From Heterobasidion occidentale (lineage: Eukaryota > Basidiomycota > Agaricomycetes > Russulales > Bondarzewiaceae): DNA of 64,000 bases. How positions within the stretch are numbered: the stretch's first letter is position 1; each line of letters begins with the position of its first letter. The position numbers and the translations under genes were made by a program. The DNA lies in contig JBCAQO010000012.1 in NCBI GenBank assembly GCA_039111635.1, positions 496,001 to 560,000 on the forward strand. The letters are read 5' to 3'. Positions 35,218 to 47,551 of this stretch are shown here, one piece after another. The notes under the pieces are model-generated. The model was not told the origin of the DNA and did not search any database. It saw nothing but the letters and a program-made list of their open reading frames with translations.

Positions 35218-37704
35218 ATGGCCTCCACCGTTCCCTTAGCCGATTCCCAGCCTGTCCTGGCTCGCACGGACACGCTTCCCACCGGGCAACGCAGAGCCTC
35301 TACCTCGGAATTCTCTCTCGATCACAAATCTGCTGCTGACACCTACACGAGCGAGCGGGTCTCCACTGCTGACCTTGCTGAGCCTGACGAGGAGAAGACG
35401 AGACTCACAGACTGGCTGCTGCGTCGAAACCTCAGAAAGGACGCGTTGGACGCTATCGCTACGAAGCGCTCGGTTTTCGACGACCCTCTCGCGAAGCATT
35501 ACTTGCCGTCGGAGAAGTATGAGAATCGACACCGGTTCGATCCAAATGCAAGATGGACATACAGGGAGGAAAAGGTGTGACCATCGCGCTTCTCCAGTGC
35601 TTATAGACTTTGAATTCATTCTTTTTATTTTCAAAGGCGTTGGTCAGGAAATCGACTGGAGTCATGCTTTGGGCTGCCATCTCCTTTCTCGGCCTAAATT
35701 TAGACCGAAACAATCTTAGTCAAGCTAATTCGGACAACTTCTTGCACGACTTAGGTTTGACTACGAACGGTGCGTCTCTATTTCCAGAAAGCCCGCAAGG
35801 CCTAATCTTTTTCAGATTTTAATCTAGGGAACGTTGTGTTCGGGTGGCATTTTTGAGCGCAGAGTTGCCATCACAAATGGTTTCGAAACGAGTGGTCTTT
35901 GAGTGACTGCATGCTCGACCCTGTACTGATGTTTGTGCTCCAGCTCGGTCCTGATCGTTGGATCCCAATCCAGATGTGTGCATGGAGTGAGCCGCCTTTG
36001 TGAGGGCAGCTAAGTGTGAAGCTTATGTGATTTTTCAGGCGTAGTCACTGTCTGCCAATTCTGGCTCACCGGCCGCTCTTCTTTCCTCGTATGTCGGGCG
36101 CTGTTAGGGTAGGTTATTCCATGTTTTGTTTTCAATACCATCAGTCGCTAATATCTTTCAAGCTTCATTCAGGGAGGGTATGTAGGAATCTCGCTGTCCC
36201 TGATGTTTTGAAATTGAATCGAATTCCAGGTTCATCCCAGATCTGATCTATACCTGTCATGTAAGTTCTTTCGACACCTATCTAATTTTCAAGCTAACGG
36301 AGCTCTTCAAGATTATTATACGAAGACCGAGCTACCGCTCAGGCTAGCACTGTTCTGGATGTCATCTAACGTGTGTAGTATTATAGCCAGTTTCATTGCT
36401 TTCGGAGTACTACACATGCGTGGCGTCCTCGGAAGGGCCGGTTGGAGATGGCTGTTTCTCGTCGAGTATGTTTGTTTGCACATCTGTCGGACATTCGCAG
36501 TTTGAGATTTTATTCACAGGGGACTAATCACCTGGTGGTTGGAGTTGCGACTTTCTTCATGATGCCGCCCTCTCCGACACAGACAAAAACATGGTTCAGA
36601 CCAAATGGATGGTTTACGGAGCGGGAGGAGATCATCGGTGTCAATCGAATCCTTAGAGACGACCCCACCAAGGGCGATATGCACAATCGTGAGGGTCTGA
36701 CACCGAAGCGACTTTGGACTGCGATCTGCGATTATGACCTGTGGCCGTTGTATATCTTGCAAGTTTATCTCGATTTTCCTTGAAATAACCCCGCATTGAC
36801 ATAATCTCTTCAAGGGGTCTTATGTTCGGTATACCGATCTCCCCTCCAGGCACCTACCTCACCCTTTCCCTGCGCAATCTCGGGTACGCCTTGTTTATCT
36901 ATCTATCATTCGCACTTCTTCACCGTTTTTCGATAATATTGGGGCGGCTGTACAGATTCAGCACGTTCAAAACAAACCTGCTTACCATTCCTCCACTGTG
37001 GCCGGCATCTTTAGCATGTTTGCTTTGACTTTTCTCTCGGAACAGGTCAACGATCGTGCCATCGTGGCTAGCCTGGAGGATCTTTGGGCTTTGCCATTTT
37101 TGATTGCGCTTTACTGCCTTCCTGCGCATCCCAATCCTTGGATTTTCTACGTATGCTCCCTGCATTCGACGTCCTTCCCATCAGAATAACATGATTCTGC
37201 TTTAGGGTTTGGCATCGGGTCTCCTGTCATATCCATACTCGCATCCGATTCAGGTCGGCTGGTGCTCGAGAAACTCAGGCGCTGTGGCCAGTAGAACCGT
37301 CAATGCCTCAATTTACAACATGTTTGTGCAGGCAAGCTCGGTTATCGCCGCGTACGTATATCGTGCGGATGATGCCCCGAGATGTCAGTTGCCTTGGACG
37401 TGACATTGCTTGCCACTATTGACCAAATCTTCACTAGATCGAAGAGGAAATCGTGCTTTGATCATAATCTCATGCGTCAACCTGTTCGTCTTGTATCCTG
37501 GGACAAAGGCGTACTACATCTGGCGAAACCGACAGCGCTCCAGGATTTGGGATGTAATGACTCCAGAGGTGTGCTTGTTTTCACTCCTTAGCTCTCCAAG
37601 CGCTGAGTTTATTGACGTATGGTCATCCACAGCAACGCTCTGAATACTTGTCTACGACAAAGGATGTTGGGAACAGACGCCTGGACTTCAGGTTTGCGCA
37701 CTAG
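35218..37704 (+). CDS. Major facilitator transporter, Dal5/allantoate-permease (ACS) type, several one-base frameshifts
   Basis: Plasma-membrane anion:cation symporter family member; relatives carry allantoate, vitamins, nicotinate or dipeptides. Starts [13 protein letters not shown], long hydrophilic N-terminus, then TM1 [20 protein letters not shown] with [120 protein letters not shown] and [20 protein letters not shown]. First exons: 35218-35574, 35637-35769, 35816-35891, 35944-35986, 36039-36108. Stop at 37702. Frame losses at about 35841 (TTCGGG for TTCCGGG), 36248 (ATCTA for ATCCTA) and 36531 (ACCTG for ACCCTG). The family TM1 motif RKIDWRVM reads RKSTGVM, perhaps another small deletion. 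The remaining exons were not fixed to the base. Confidence 0.85.
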
Positions 37705-38116
37705 AGAGATTACAATTCTTCATGATCTTAGGATATTTGTATGATAAAACCTTCGCCGTGTATCTTTAACATCATTCATCGACAAAGACTCGGCGCATAT
37801 CTTGTAATCTGTACTAGACTACATTCTTATAAAACTTATGGGCATGCGTTCAGGCAACAAGCACATGAGAAATGGATGCAGAACAAAGACAAGATTTCCT
37901 CTTGATTTGTCTTCTTTCCATGCCCATTTTAGGGAAAATGCAGATTCTTACTACTTTACTGCAGAGCAAATGGGACAGCGCGTGAGATCGGAGGACAAAT
38001 CTTGAGGGAATCCCGTATTGACACCTAATTTGTCATTAGGAACGGCAGTCGCTAGGGACTTGTTCATCTTGATAACAACCTTCCAGGTAATCTAAGCGTC
38101 TGTTCGGTATCTTGAC
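37705..38116. other. Intergenic spacer
   Basis: Between two plus-strand genes. No coding or structural signal found. Confidence 0.5.
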
Positions 38117-39620
38117 ATGTTCATCGCAGTCGTAGGCACGCGGTTCTCTGGCAAATCCACCATTCAGGACTACCTTATACTCAAAGGATTCACTCCAATA
38201 ACACTGGGAAGTGTTCCATCGGAACAAGATGACGAGGTCACTCAGTATTGCCGCAATTCCCACTGCCTGTGCTAAATGAGCTTCATCCAACGCTTTAGCT
38301 TCCAGATTCAGCAGACGATGAGTCTGATTTCTTTGACGACGACGGGGATTCAAATTCAAGCCCGACTGTCAATGCAAATAACATAAATGCGGATGCAAGG
38401 CCAGTCCTCCAAGGCGTCCGCAGTACAGACAAAGTCGAGTCGAGGAGCTCCTTTCTTTTCCTCACTCCGTCTAGTGCGCCTTCACCAGTATCAACGAGGT
38501 TCCCAGATCGGTTCAAACGCAAGCCGCTCCATTTCTCTTCGCCGTCGGAGTTGTTGGATTATACCACGCTCAACTGGAATTCTCATTTCATCACGGTCGA
38601 CCTGAATGTCGCAGATGCTGTGGAGAAATTTGTGAAGCGCCCATGGTTCATGTTGGTCAGTGTCGATGCGCCTTTGCTTGTGAGGTACCGGAGATCGTAC
38701 GAAAGGTATGTCTCAGCGTTCATTATTCGGACGACTTGACATCGCATCCTCTAGTTTGAACGGAAATGTCCTAACTTTCGAAGATTTTGTTTATGAGCAT
38801 GATGCTCTTTTTTACGGCGAAAGCCCTCGGACGAAACAGGGCAGTGAAGAAATCGAGGAAGTCCAATCCAGCATTCACGGCCTGAGTAAATTTGTGACGT
38901 TGAGGATAATTAATCACTTCGACTCTGTGCAAGCTCTACATTCATATCTAGACAATTTGGATCTTCTGAACCCAGATCGCTTGAGGCCGAGCTGGGATAC
39001 ATACTTCATGGTGCGTTCGTCTCTGTTGCTCAGCCCTTGCGACTTATGCGTAGATTAGACACTTGCATCGCTGGCATCGATGAGGTCCAATTGTATGAAG
39101 CGTCGTGTGGGCGCTATCCTTGTCAGGAACAACCGTATCGTTGCTACAGGGTACGTGGGTTGTGAGATTACGCTCGCTAGCTCTCAACCTATCTGTTCAG
39201 CTACAACGGAACGCCACGCGGCCTCAAGAATTGTAATGAGGGTGGTTGCGCACGCTGCAATGGCACTTCCACACTCAAAGAAGATTGCCTATGCCTACAC
39301 GCCGAAGAAAACGCACTGCTAGAAGCAGGCAGAGATAGGATTGGCGACGGCGCTGTTCTATATTGTAACACGTTGGTGTATTTTGTTGCCATGCAGGTGA
39401 ACTGTTGCTCAACTGAAACGTAGTTGCCCATGCCTGACGTGTACAGTCAAGATTGTACAAACCGGTGTCAAAGAGGTGGTTTATAGCCTTAGCTACAAAG
39501 TGTATGTACCTCAACCAATACACCTCATTTATCTTTTTAATCTCCATCTCAGGGATGAAGCTTCAGCTAAAATATTCAAGGAAGCGGGCGTCCAACTTCG
39601 ACGACATGCACCTCCTTGAC
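38117..39620 (+). CDS. Deoxycytidylate (dCMP) deaminase
   Basis: Zinc enzyme turning dCMP into dUMP for dTTP synthesis. Exons: 38117-38236, 38299-38705, 38755-39010, 39059-39150, 39201-39371, 39424-39501, 39553-39620; phases all agree. The N-terminal half is a P-loop kinase-like domain (MFIAVVGTRFSGKSTIQDYL) as in yeast Dcd1, with an acidic Ser-rich insert (ADDESDFFDDDGDSNSS). The deaminase domain has RPSWDTYFMTLASLAS, MKRRVGAILVRNNRIVATGY, NGTPRGLKNCNEGGC and the zinc motifs LHAEENALLEAG (His and catalytic Glu) and CPCLTCTVKIV (two Cys). It ends AKIFKEAGVQLRRHAPP. About 395 residues. No frame errors. Firm call. Confidence 0.94.
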
Positions 39621-39961
39621 CATGCTCACCGTGTACAATACATCACAGAGATACCCCATTTATACCACTGACTCGGATCCGCGCTAACCCACCGAGTGGA
39701 CAGTTCGTTATGACAGAGAAATCAGTGATAAAAGCGCTTTCAAGTTTAATGTAGCGTACTCTGAAAGGAAATGCGCTCTTCAGTACGATACTCTTGGTCC
39801 TTGCACGCATTTCGCACAAGATGCACCTTTGCAAAATCTCCTGTTATCTTGACGTTCTTATCCTTCACTGTAAACTGCTGTAGGTGCAGTGTCGGGCGGA
39901 GATTCGATTACTTCCTTATCTACCACCGAATACGTACTAGTTCGAGTTGCTTAGCTTCAAC
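39621..39961. other. Intergenic spacer, promoter of the next gene
   Basis: Nothing recognised beyond a short CT-rich stretch before the next ATG. Confidence 0.45.
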
Positions 39962-42060
39962 ATGTTGCAGAGAAAGCTTCTGCTTAGGATTTTGGGTCTT
40001 GTTTGGCTTGTTACCTGCTTTGCCACCAACGCAAACCCACTCCAGCATGGCTCAGATCAGGTTGTCTTTGCCTCTGGAGCTCTCAGTGACGCGCACAGCG
40101 ACGTGGTGATCACGCCAGACTTCTCGACATATGTCGAAGAGCTTTTGAAGAGAGAAGGAGTGCCGGGTTATGCATTGGGCGTCATTCACGCAGACGGGAG
40201 GAGCGAGTACGGAATGTTCGGAAACCGGACGGAGGATGGAGAGCCTGTAGATGTCGACGTGAGTACATTTTTTCTACCCCTTCTATATGCAACATTGATC
40301 AAGGCATGTGTTCGAGAAGACACTCTTTGACCTTGCGTCGTGCTCCAAGGCATTTCTCGCTGCGTCGATGGGTATCCTGATAGACGATTACGCCCACAAT
40401 CGCAATAACACTCCTCTTCCACCCAACCTTGCGACGTTCGACTGGGACACAAAGATCAAAGACTTGCTTCCGAATGAATGGAACCTCATGGAAAAGTGGG
40501 CAAATGAGAAAACTAGTGTGAAGGATATATTATCGCATATGACTGGAATGCCCAGGTGCGTGTAAAACTACACTTGTTTTGACGAAAGGGTCTGGCGGTG
40601 TTGTTCACCGCAGCTTTCAGGCATGATCTTTCTTACGGACGCAATGATACATTAGATGATATAGTCACAAACCTGCAACATCTGAGGCCGGCTTTTGAGC
40701 TACGAGAGAGATGGTCATATAATAATCAAGTAAGCACCTGCTTCCACAACTCGGTGTTGCATCCCGTTGATGAATATGTCACCTCCAGATGTACATGACT
40801 GGTGCATATATTGTCACCAAGTACACCAACGACTCCTACACAACCTTCGCTTCTAATCGAATATTCAAATCGCTGAACATGACATCGACAACATTCTCTC
40901 CCAATCAAGCCTTTGCGTCAGGAAAGCTTACGCAGATGTGGACAGGCTTTGGCCGGCGAATTCCATTCTGGTTCACGGAAGAGAATGTAGAGCTCAACGC
41001 TGGGGCGGGTGGCGTTATTTCGAGTGTTGCAGACCTCGTGAGCGGGCACCATTTTTTTCGCGCCGCGAACGTGTTTCATGAAATATGTGTGATATAGGAT
41101 AAATGGGTCCGCACCATACTCAATGCCGGCGTGAATCCCTCCACTAACGCAACTGTCATCCCACGTTCCGCATTTGATGCGGTGACCACTGCGCACGCAG
41201 TCAGTGTTGGTAAAGGTCCGTCTCCCGACGAGTCAATTGAAGGCTATGGGATGGGATGGTTCAGGCAGTCATATCTCGGTCGTGAGGTGCGCCCTTTCAA
41301 AATTTATGCAGCGATCATAGTTAATATCAGATCCGGCGGTCCCAAGGTGATTTCCCATGATGGATCGATTCCAGGCATTTCGACGCGTATCGCCTTCCTG
41401 CCATCTGACGGGCTTGGCATTATCACACTTGCTAACGCTGATAACAAAGCAAAGGTCAATGGAGAAGTGGTCAAAAAGATTATCTGGGAGGCTCTTGGTC
41501 TGCATAGCAAAGAGGCCATGAACGAGAGCCAGGCAGCGTCTTCGACCAAGCACGAATTCAACATTCACTCTCAGAATAACCCTTCTACCGCGCTGTCGCT
41601 TCCAATTGCGAACTATTCTGGTACATACACCAACAAAGGATACGGCACATTTACACTCTGCGATGCCTCGGCATCGGGGACGATATCATCTTACTGCGCG
41701 CAGGTACTTTCGGATTTCGATGCCGTCGACTCTGTCACCACAACGCCGCGCAGTACATCTCATCAGCTCTTTGCCGCGTGGTCGCGTCTTTGGAGCTCAC
41801 ACATCCGCCTCATACATTCCGGCGGGGATCGATTCAAGATCAGTCCCACTTCATTGTTTCCAGACGGCTATGGTAGAAATAGGAGTGCTTTTGAGAAGAC
41901 TGAACCATTCGACAGCGCAATGGTGGAGTTTGTTGTTAAAGATGGAGGCATTGTTGGGCTGGGATGGGTTGGGACTGTTGATGATACACCGATAACGAAA
42001 AGGCAGAGACAAGGCGGGGGCGTGGAGAGTCAAGCTGATGTTTGGTTTGATAAGATTTAA
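39962..42060 (+). CDS. Secreted beta-lactamase-like serine hydrolase (class C / S12 fold)
   Basis: Penicillin-recognising serine hydrolase of the S12/class C type; fungal members act on esters or lactams. Exons: 39962-40258, 40320-40555, 40621-40729, 40789-41037, 41098-41286, 41347-42060. Signal peptide MLQRKLLLRILGLVWLVTCF. Motif 1 (SxxK) is SCSK in FDLASCSKAFLAAS; motif 2 (YxN) is YNN in RWSYNNQMYMTG; motif 3 (HxG) is HDG in VISHDGSIPGISTR. GVPGYALGVIHADG is the usual N-terminal strand. A lipocalin-like C-terminal domain starts near IANYSGTYTNKGYGTF. The last intron (60 bases) keeps frame and contains no stop, so a retained form adding 20 residues is possible. Complete and apparently functional. 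Confidence 0.9.
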
Positions 42061-42235
42061 CATTGCAAACGAGTCGTGTAGAAAATTTGAGTATAAGTAT
42101 ATGGTATGCCTTAAGAATAGCTGTATCTTACAGTGACGCGACGTATGGGTAAATGAAATGGGTATCAACACAAAAGCTTCGTGAAAGATCATAGAGTGAA
42201 GGTAGACGCCAGCGACTACTCTCAATCATCTCCAT

Positions 42236-43284
42236 TTAAACGACACAAGGCTTCACTTCTATGAGATGTGTTGCATTCGCAGGCTCGGAGCAAACGGGGC
42301 ACGTCGGATCCTGCTCCAAAGTCTCCTCCACACATCTATGAATGGATATCAGCAATCAACATAGGGTTGGATGCAACTTCAGAGTACGTACGAGGTGCAA
42401 AAGAGGTGCCCGCATTGTAAAGTGCTGCACGAGTCACTTGGACCTGCGAGGCAGATCGGACAAGTGAGCTTGACGCTGACCGCCCGCCTGTACGAGGCCT
42501 CTGTTAAGAGAGGTCCTGCGCGAGACCTGTCATTATATTTGACGAGTTCTGCAAGAGTCTTGACGTGGCTGTACTTGCTTCTGATGGCGTTCTATGATTG
42601 GGGTTTGAATCAGTATGACGTTGGGAAAGAGACGTCCGAAATTACCATGAGCAAATCAATTCCTCCTTCAGTTGTGGGAGGCACGGATTCGAGCGAATCC
42701 ACACACTCATCTTCCTCATCTTCCTCATCTTCCTCTTCGTCTTCTTCCCAAAATTCTTCGTACTCAACGTCGTCCTCTTCGTCGGTAGGACCATCGTTGG
42801 GAAAGTATTTCTTTCCGCACTCATCCTCCCAACCCTCTGGACGACTTTTCGTCTGATCGAAGGAGGAGGGGCCAAAGGTTGCAACAACACTGGGGGTGCG
42901 GTGCTTGGGGGAAGCTTCTAGGTGCTGGATGAAATCGCAAATTTGTAAACCAAGTGTCCACACAGGAGGAACAAATAGGGGACATACGACTTTGTATCCC
43001 CCTTCAGTGCTGAATGCCTTGTCGCACAGCAAGCAGTAGCGATGCTTCTTAGAGCAGGAATAGTGCTATTCAAAGAATGATGGCTTAAGAAGGGAGACGA
43101 GCATAAGGAAAACAGAACCGCTTACAGTGCGGAGGGCATTCTTATTGGGGAAGCGGCGCTGGCACGGCTCGCACTGCGGGTGCCTGGACGACCACTGGAC
43201 ATGTTCTTCGCGAGCTTCATAGGTAGTGAAATACTTGTCGCACAGCGCACAGTACGTCTGCTCAGGGAAGAGATATCCAGGCAT
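42236..43284 (-). CDS. C2H2-RING protein 2 (two C2H2 exons, acidic linker, C-terminal RING)
   Basis: Five exons: 43284-43126, 43065-42988, 42924-42646, 42591-42392, 42335-42236; phases 0,0,0,2. Starts MPGYLFPEQTYCALC. Exon 1 has CALCDKYFTTYEAREEH and HPQCEPCQRRFPNKNALRT; exon 2 opens with His and has CLLCDKAFSTEGGYK; exon 3 opens HLEASPKH and carries a very acidic tract (42640-42800, mostly Glu and Asp). The C-terminal RING reads LTCPICLAGPSDSCSTLQCG, HLFCTSC and DPTCPVC, a complete C3HC4 set, again split by an intron just before the Cys after the HxxC pair. The tail is ATHLIEVKPCVV. Short relative of the genes at 22.3 and 56.5 kb. E3 ligase activity is inferred from the RING only. Confidence 0.78.
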
Positions 43285-44095
43285 TGTTCAGAGAAAAATT
43301 TGGGTGATAAACGTCAAGTTGGGGTATGGGCAAAAAATAGGGGTGGATGAGCACTTGGAAGATCGACTTCAAGATAGGTTGGGGAATAATTGGCCTCAGA
43401 GAAGGGTTTATATACATGAGCGGATGAGCAGATGTCTCAGACGTACGTCAACAGGCCGAACATTGCACGGAGGAGGCATAGCCTCCACAAGCTCCAATTG
43501 CGACTCCTATCCTGACCTAGACGCGCCTCGGTCGTGCGTTGAGTATGGAGAAAAGAATGCGATGACCGGCGTTCAAACTGCACGGAGATACGGTAAGTAA
43601 ACGCGGTTATGACAAGGCTGATACCTGCATCGCATCCGGGAATCATTCAAGATTCCGCCATGGTCATGATAGAGAATTCGCTTTGGAGAGAAAATCTCCG
43701 GAAGTGATATAAGACTCGTTCGCACGATACAGGCCCCGAGATGACTCAACAAACCAGGCCTTCATATATGTTGTTTCCATCGAAGTGAATTTATGAGATG
43801 ATATTATGACTGTTGAGTTCCAAGTTCGAAGGATGGTCGCCGTTCTTTTGCTCGTTGGAGGGCGGAAGAGGGGCTGGAGATGACTCAGCGGCATTAGCGG
43901 CACCGGTCACCGCCATGATCATCCCGATATCATGGGTTTATTGCAATGCAAGGTGAGTTGTTTTATCTATCAAGAGACCTGCATGGCAGGATTTGTACTG
44001 ATGAGTGGCATCGGTCAGACGTTCAGCGACGAGCTCGATAACCCGTTTGCATCTCCTGGCACTGGGATAAGCATCACCTAGCATCACATTCACCC
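43285..44095. other. Intergenic, nothing recognised
   Basis: Promoter side of C2H2-RING 2 and unassigned sequence up to the duplicated block. Short frames only. Confidence 0.5.
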
Positions 44096-44458
44096 GGTCA
44101 TCAGTGAGCGATGCTGCGTGCATGGCGAGGCTTTGCCGTCTGGTGCTGGCCTGCATTGTGCACAGGAGCTTGAGGTGATTCGAGGTCCGTAATCCATGTC
44201 AATCACAGTGACCACAGGAAATTTGGACATCCTCGAGAAGCATGAACGGCGGACCGCAAGACATATCGTTGTATGCAAATCCTACCCACGACACTTGTCC
44301 ACTGCATTTCAATGCCAATACCAGAGAAAGTAGTATCTGCGCTCACAGTCCATATTACCGCGTGCTTACTCTTCTTTATAGCCTATTTCTCAAAACCTCG
44401 GCGTTGATTTCTTGCGTCTGTAGGAAACAGTGCCACAGACTATCCATTTTCAACAAGG
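44096..44458 (+). repeat. Direct duplication, copy 1
   Basis: Nearly identical to 51986-52365, same orientation, 7.9 kb away. The plus strand carries a frame reading VTTGNLDILEKHERRTARHI and VVCKSYPRHLSTAFQC, ended by TAG just after QRK; the matching copy reads on at that codon (TTG). A splice-like CTGTAG precedes the shared right end. It looks like a decayed gene fragment rather than a transposon terminus, since no terminal inverted repeat was seen. Confidence 0.75.
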
Positions 44459-44977
44459 CACAGCTCGGAGCTATTGACCATCGTGTCCATCGTCAGTTTC
44501 AGCCAAAGATGAAGAGGCGAAGAGGTAGGTTATAGCGTAATCATGTGAATCACTGTACAATGCATGGAAGGCTGTACTTATGTTGTTACTCTCAGACTTC
44601 AAGAAATTGGATCAAACAAGCCTATGAATGAGATTTGGTACCAACACTCTTACGACACTGATGTAGGCAATTACTTATATTCCTGCGGAAGCAAAACGGC
44701 AGAGACATATCGGCAGGTATTACATTCATCAGAAGAATGTTTGACACACGGAAATGCGCAAGATGTGTCCTGAAATATTCATTCAAGAGCGATTCAATTG
44801 TGATATCATACACACTGTCAACGAACACATCTCGATTGGTCAGTGGGCTAGAAGAGAATCGGACCCCTGCTCCTATGCCAATCCAATCGTTTCTTGATTG
44901 GCAGTATCTCCGAAGCCACTAAAGGAAGATGTGTGGGGTGGTCAGCAGCTGCGAGAACGGTATACAGAAGGGATAAC
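44459..44977. other. Unassigned sequence beside the duplication
   Basis: Short frames only. Similarity to the sequence right of copy 2 fades within about 20 bases. Confidence 0.4.
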
Positions 44978-47070
44978 TCACAGAGGGCGTGGACCCCCAC
45001 GTTGACGATCCCATCTCTTGGAGGATCGTCCTTTGCTCAGCCAGATAGTTAACTTATCATAAATGTCGGTCGAATTGATCCGGAGAAGGGTGGCTAGTTG
45101 CACCTGGGTGAAAAGGAATTCAGGCAAAGAGAAGCAGAGCAAGAATGAAAAGCGTGGCAAAGATGACTAGCAGAACCACAGTGAAAAGCAAAGTGAGAGG
45201 CCAAGCATAGCGAGAAAAAGAACCAAGGACTCAAAGACAAGAGGCACGGCAAGATCAGTCGAGTGCGAGATCAAAGCGACAAAGCGAGCGCTGCAAGAGA
45301 GATGCCACCAAGCACAAGAACGCAAGCCCACCAAGACCAGTAAGGCGAGAGCCATGAGTGAGAGCCAAGAGACATAACCAAGATATATCTTGAGAGATAC
45401 TCCGTTACAGAGCCATGTCGCTGCCAGGAGGCCCCTAGATAACGTAGATCTTGCTGCCGTATGTAGAAACAGTAGAGGAGCTGTTGCTGGATTAACATCT
45501 ATGAAAATACAATAGGAATCATAAGACTCACGGATGATTCACATCCCCATCTCTTGAAAGGTCGTTCTGTGTAATCGAAGTGGGTGTCATGTGTAAATGG
45601 AAAGCTTCGCGTTTTCAAGTCATGACTCGAAGTAGATGTGACCAGGGATACTGAAGAAGTTGCCCAGATAGACCAGTGCCACAGAAACCACCGAGAGGAA
45701 AGAGGAAGCAAGAAGAGAACAAGAGGAGAGCGAGAGGAGCGAGCGAGTAACATAGAGCAAAGAGGCACCATACGACGTGGGCGAGAAAGAACCATTATAC
45801 ATAGATAGCCATAGGACACGCCGTCGGCAAGCGATCCAGAGCAAGACAGAGGACACAGCTAGAGACACAAGATGAGGTCGCCAAGATACCTGAGGTGGAT
45901 GTCACAAAAGATTGTTGATCGTTTCGGTCGTGCTTGAAGGCGATCGTCCCACTTGAAAATTGAAGCGAGGACGGAGGAAATAATGAGCAGCCGGATAGGG
46001 ACGTACCTACAGATGTAGAACGTGTGGGCGACTCAGTATTTGTGACAGTGGAAAGAGGAATGAAGGACTCACCGGGGGCTGACGCCCCCTAACTAGCGAC
46101 CCGATCTCTTGCAGCTCGAAGTAGGTGTGTGTGGCGGTGCGGGACCTAAACGACAGAATGGTTAGGTGTACTTACACTTACAAGATATTCGTGACCAAGA
46201 TGGGCTGAGAAGGTCGCCAAGATACACCAGATAAGAACAATGAGCAAGAAAGCGAGAGAAGCAAGAGAGACCGAGACCGTCGCCGAGATAGACCAGGACC
46301 GCCGAGCATGAAGAAAGACCAGAGAAGATAGACGAGTAAGGAGACAAGACTGAGATAGGCCAGCATACAGACGAAAACGAGCAAAGATTAACGTGAGAAC
46401 CCAGAAACCAAGAGCAAAGCCACAGTGAGAGAATGAGACAGCGAGGACCAAGTCAAACAGAGCGAGCAGAAACGAGACATAGCCAGGAGAGAAGACAGAG
46501 CGAGGATGAGGAGGACAGCGAGGAGCAAGTAATAGAGAGCGAGCAAACCAGACCGAGGAGAGAACACAGAGGGACCAGAGAACACAGAGCAACCAGAGAA
46601 CACACGAGGAGCGAGCAGACCACAGCCAAGGACATCAAAGCATAGCACATAATTATAAGAGACGAGAACTACCAGTGAGAGCAAACAAGCAAGACAGAAC
46701 CCAGACATATTCGAGACACATACCAGCAATAAGACGTCGAAGCCACCTCCAGAAAACGATAGAGCCCAATGCCACAGACCAAAGCCACAGATCCCAGAGC
46801 AGTGTCGCCAGAAGATACAGAGCAGCCAGTGAACTTGCTGTCGTGCTTGAAGGCGATCGTGCCTGCTAATGCGTCGTTGAGCATCAAGGATGTACGAACA
46901 GTGGTCAAAGACGCATACCTAGGAACTTGACGTCGTGCTTGAGGCGATCGTGCTTATTAACCTAGAGCGCGTCGAAGTTCAGTGGTGGAAGTAACGGCGA
47001 ACGGCGTGTATGATATGTACCTGTACAGATGAGGGAGGACACGGAGAGGACAGTAAGTACCGAAGTGCAT
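44978..47070 (-). other. Strand-skewed block of repeated exon-like modules (unrecognised gene or relic)
   Basis: From about 45.1 to 46.7 kb the plus strand is strongly purine-rich (minus strand CT-rich). On the minus strand, three modules spaced about 540 bases end in a GTGAGT donor: near 46030 (THTYFELQEIGS), 45530 (FDYTERPFKRWGCESS) and 44985 (LSKGRSSKRWDRQRG). A second element, GATCGCCTTCAAGCACGAC or close to it, recurs near 46940, 46850 and 45935 and reads GTIAFKHD in one frame. Upstream, TATAAAAGG at 47142-47150 and a CT-rich leader precede an ATG at 47070. This suggests one multi-exon gene grown by tandem duplication with CT-rich introns, partly decayed. The hydrophobic frames over the block come from its composition. 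Confidence 0.4.
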
Positions 47071-47141
47071 CAGAGAGGATAAGGGTAGTGGTGGTGGGGA
47101 GGAAGAGAGAGTGATGGAAAGAAAGAGGAGAGAACGGCGAG

Positions 47142-47150
47142 CCTTTTATA
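47142..47150 (-). promoter_or_regulatory. TATA box (TATAAAAGG) with CT-rich leader
   Basis: A consensus TATA box on the minus strand about 70 bases before the ATG at 47070, followed by a pyrimidine-rich stretch typical of fungal transcription start regions. Supports a real promoter for the repeated-module block. Confidence 0.5.
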
Positions 47151-47187
47151 CACCTCAGGGTCACCAATGTGGCTTTGGGGCCATCGG

Positions 47188-47487
47188 TCAACGCTTCGAC
47201 CTCCGCTGCCACCAACATTCGCCACACAATGTCACAAACGCCACGCTTCTCAGCCCAGCCACTCGCCCGTTATAGAAAGAGAACCGGAGCTTTGTGCGAT
47301 CGGGATGATAAGCGTCGTTGACTTCGATCATCTCGGGGACAAACACGATGCACGATCTATTTTTTTGTGTGTGGAGATCAATGGGAACCGCAACCACCAC
47401 TTCTGGCGACGCTGGTGCGGATGAGCTCGAGTCGTAAGGTGGCTTTGGCTTCTTCGGAAACCACCGCCGCGCGCCACTCGTAGTCAC
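47188..47487 (-). CDS. Hypothetical small protein, weak
   Basis: A 99-codon frame with coding-like texture: RRWFPKKPKPPYDSSSSAPA, then SPEVVVAVPIDLHTQKNRSC, IVFVPEMIEVNDAYHPDRTK. No family recognised and no intron needed. It overlaps the promoter side of the repeated-module block, so it could be a 5' exon of that gene or chance. Confidence 0.3.
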   Translation of the reverse strand: MTTSGARRWFPKKPKPPYDSSSSAPASPEVVVAVPIDLHTQKNRSCIVFVPEMIEVNDAYHPDRTKLRFSFYNGRVAGLRSVAFVTLCGECWWQRRSKR

Positions 47488-47551
47488 AGGTATGTTGTCC
47501 CTGCGATGCTTTCATAAACCTAATTACATCAGGCCTTTACCGGCAAAGATT

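Noticed and set aside
46146..46592. Long hydrophobic minus-strand frames that look like a multi-pass membrane protein
   Set aside because: They arise from the CT-rich composition of the strand (Leu, Ser, Phe, Cys, Val codons); several frames look the same and no family motif is present.
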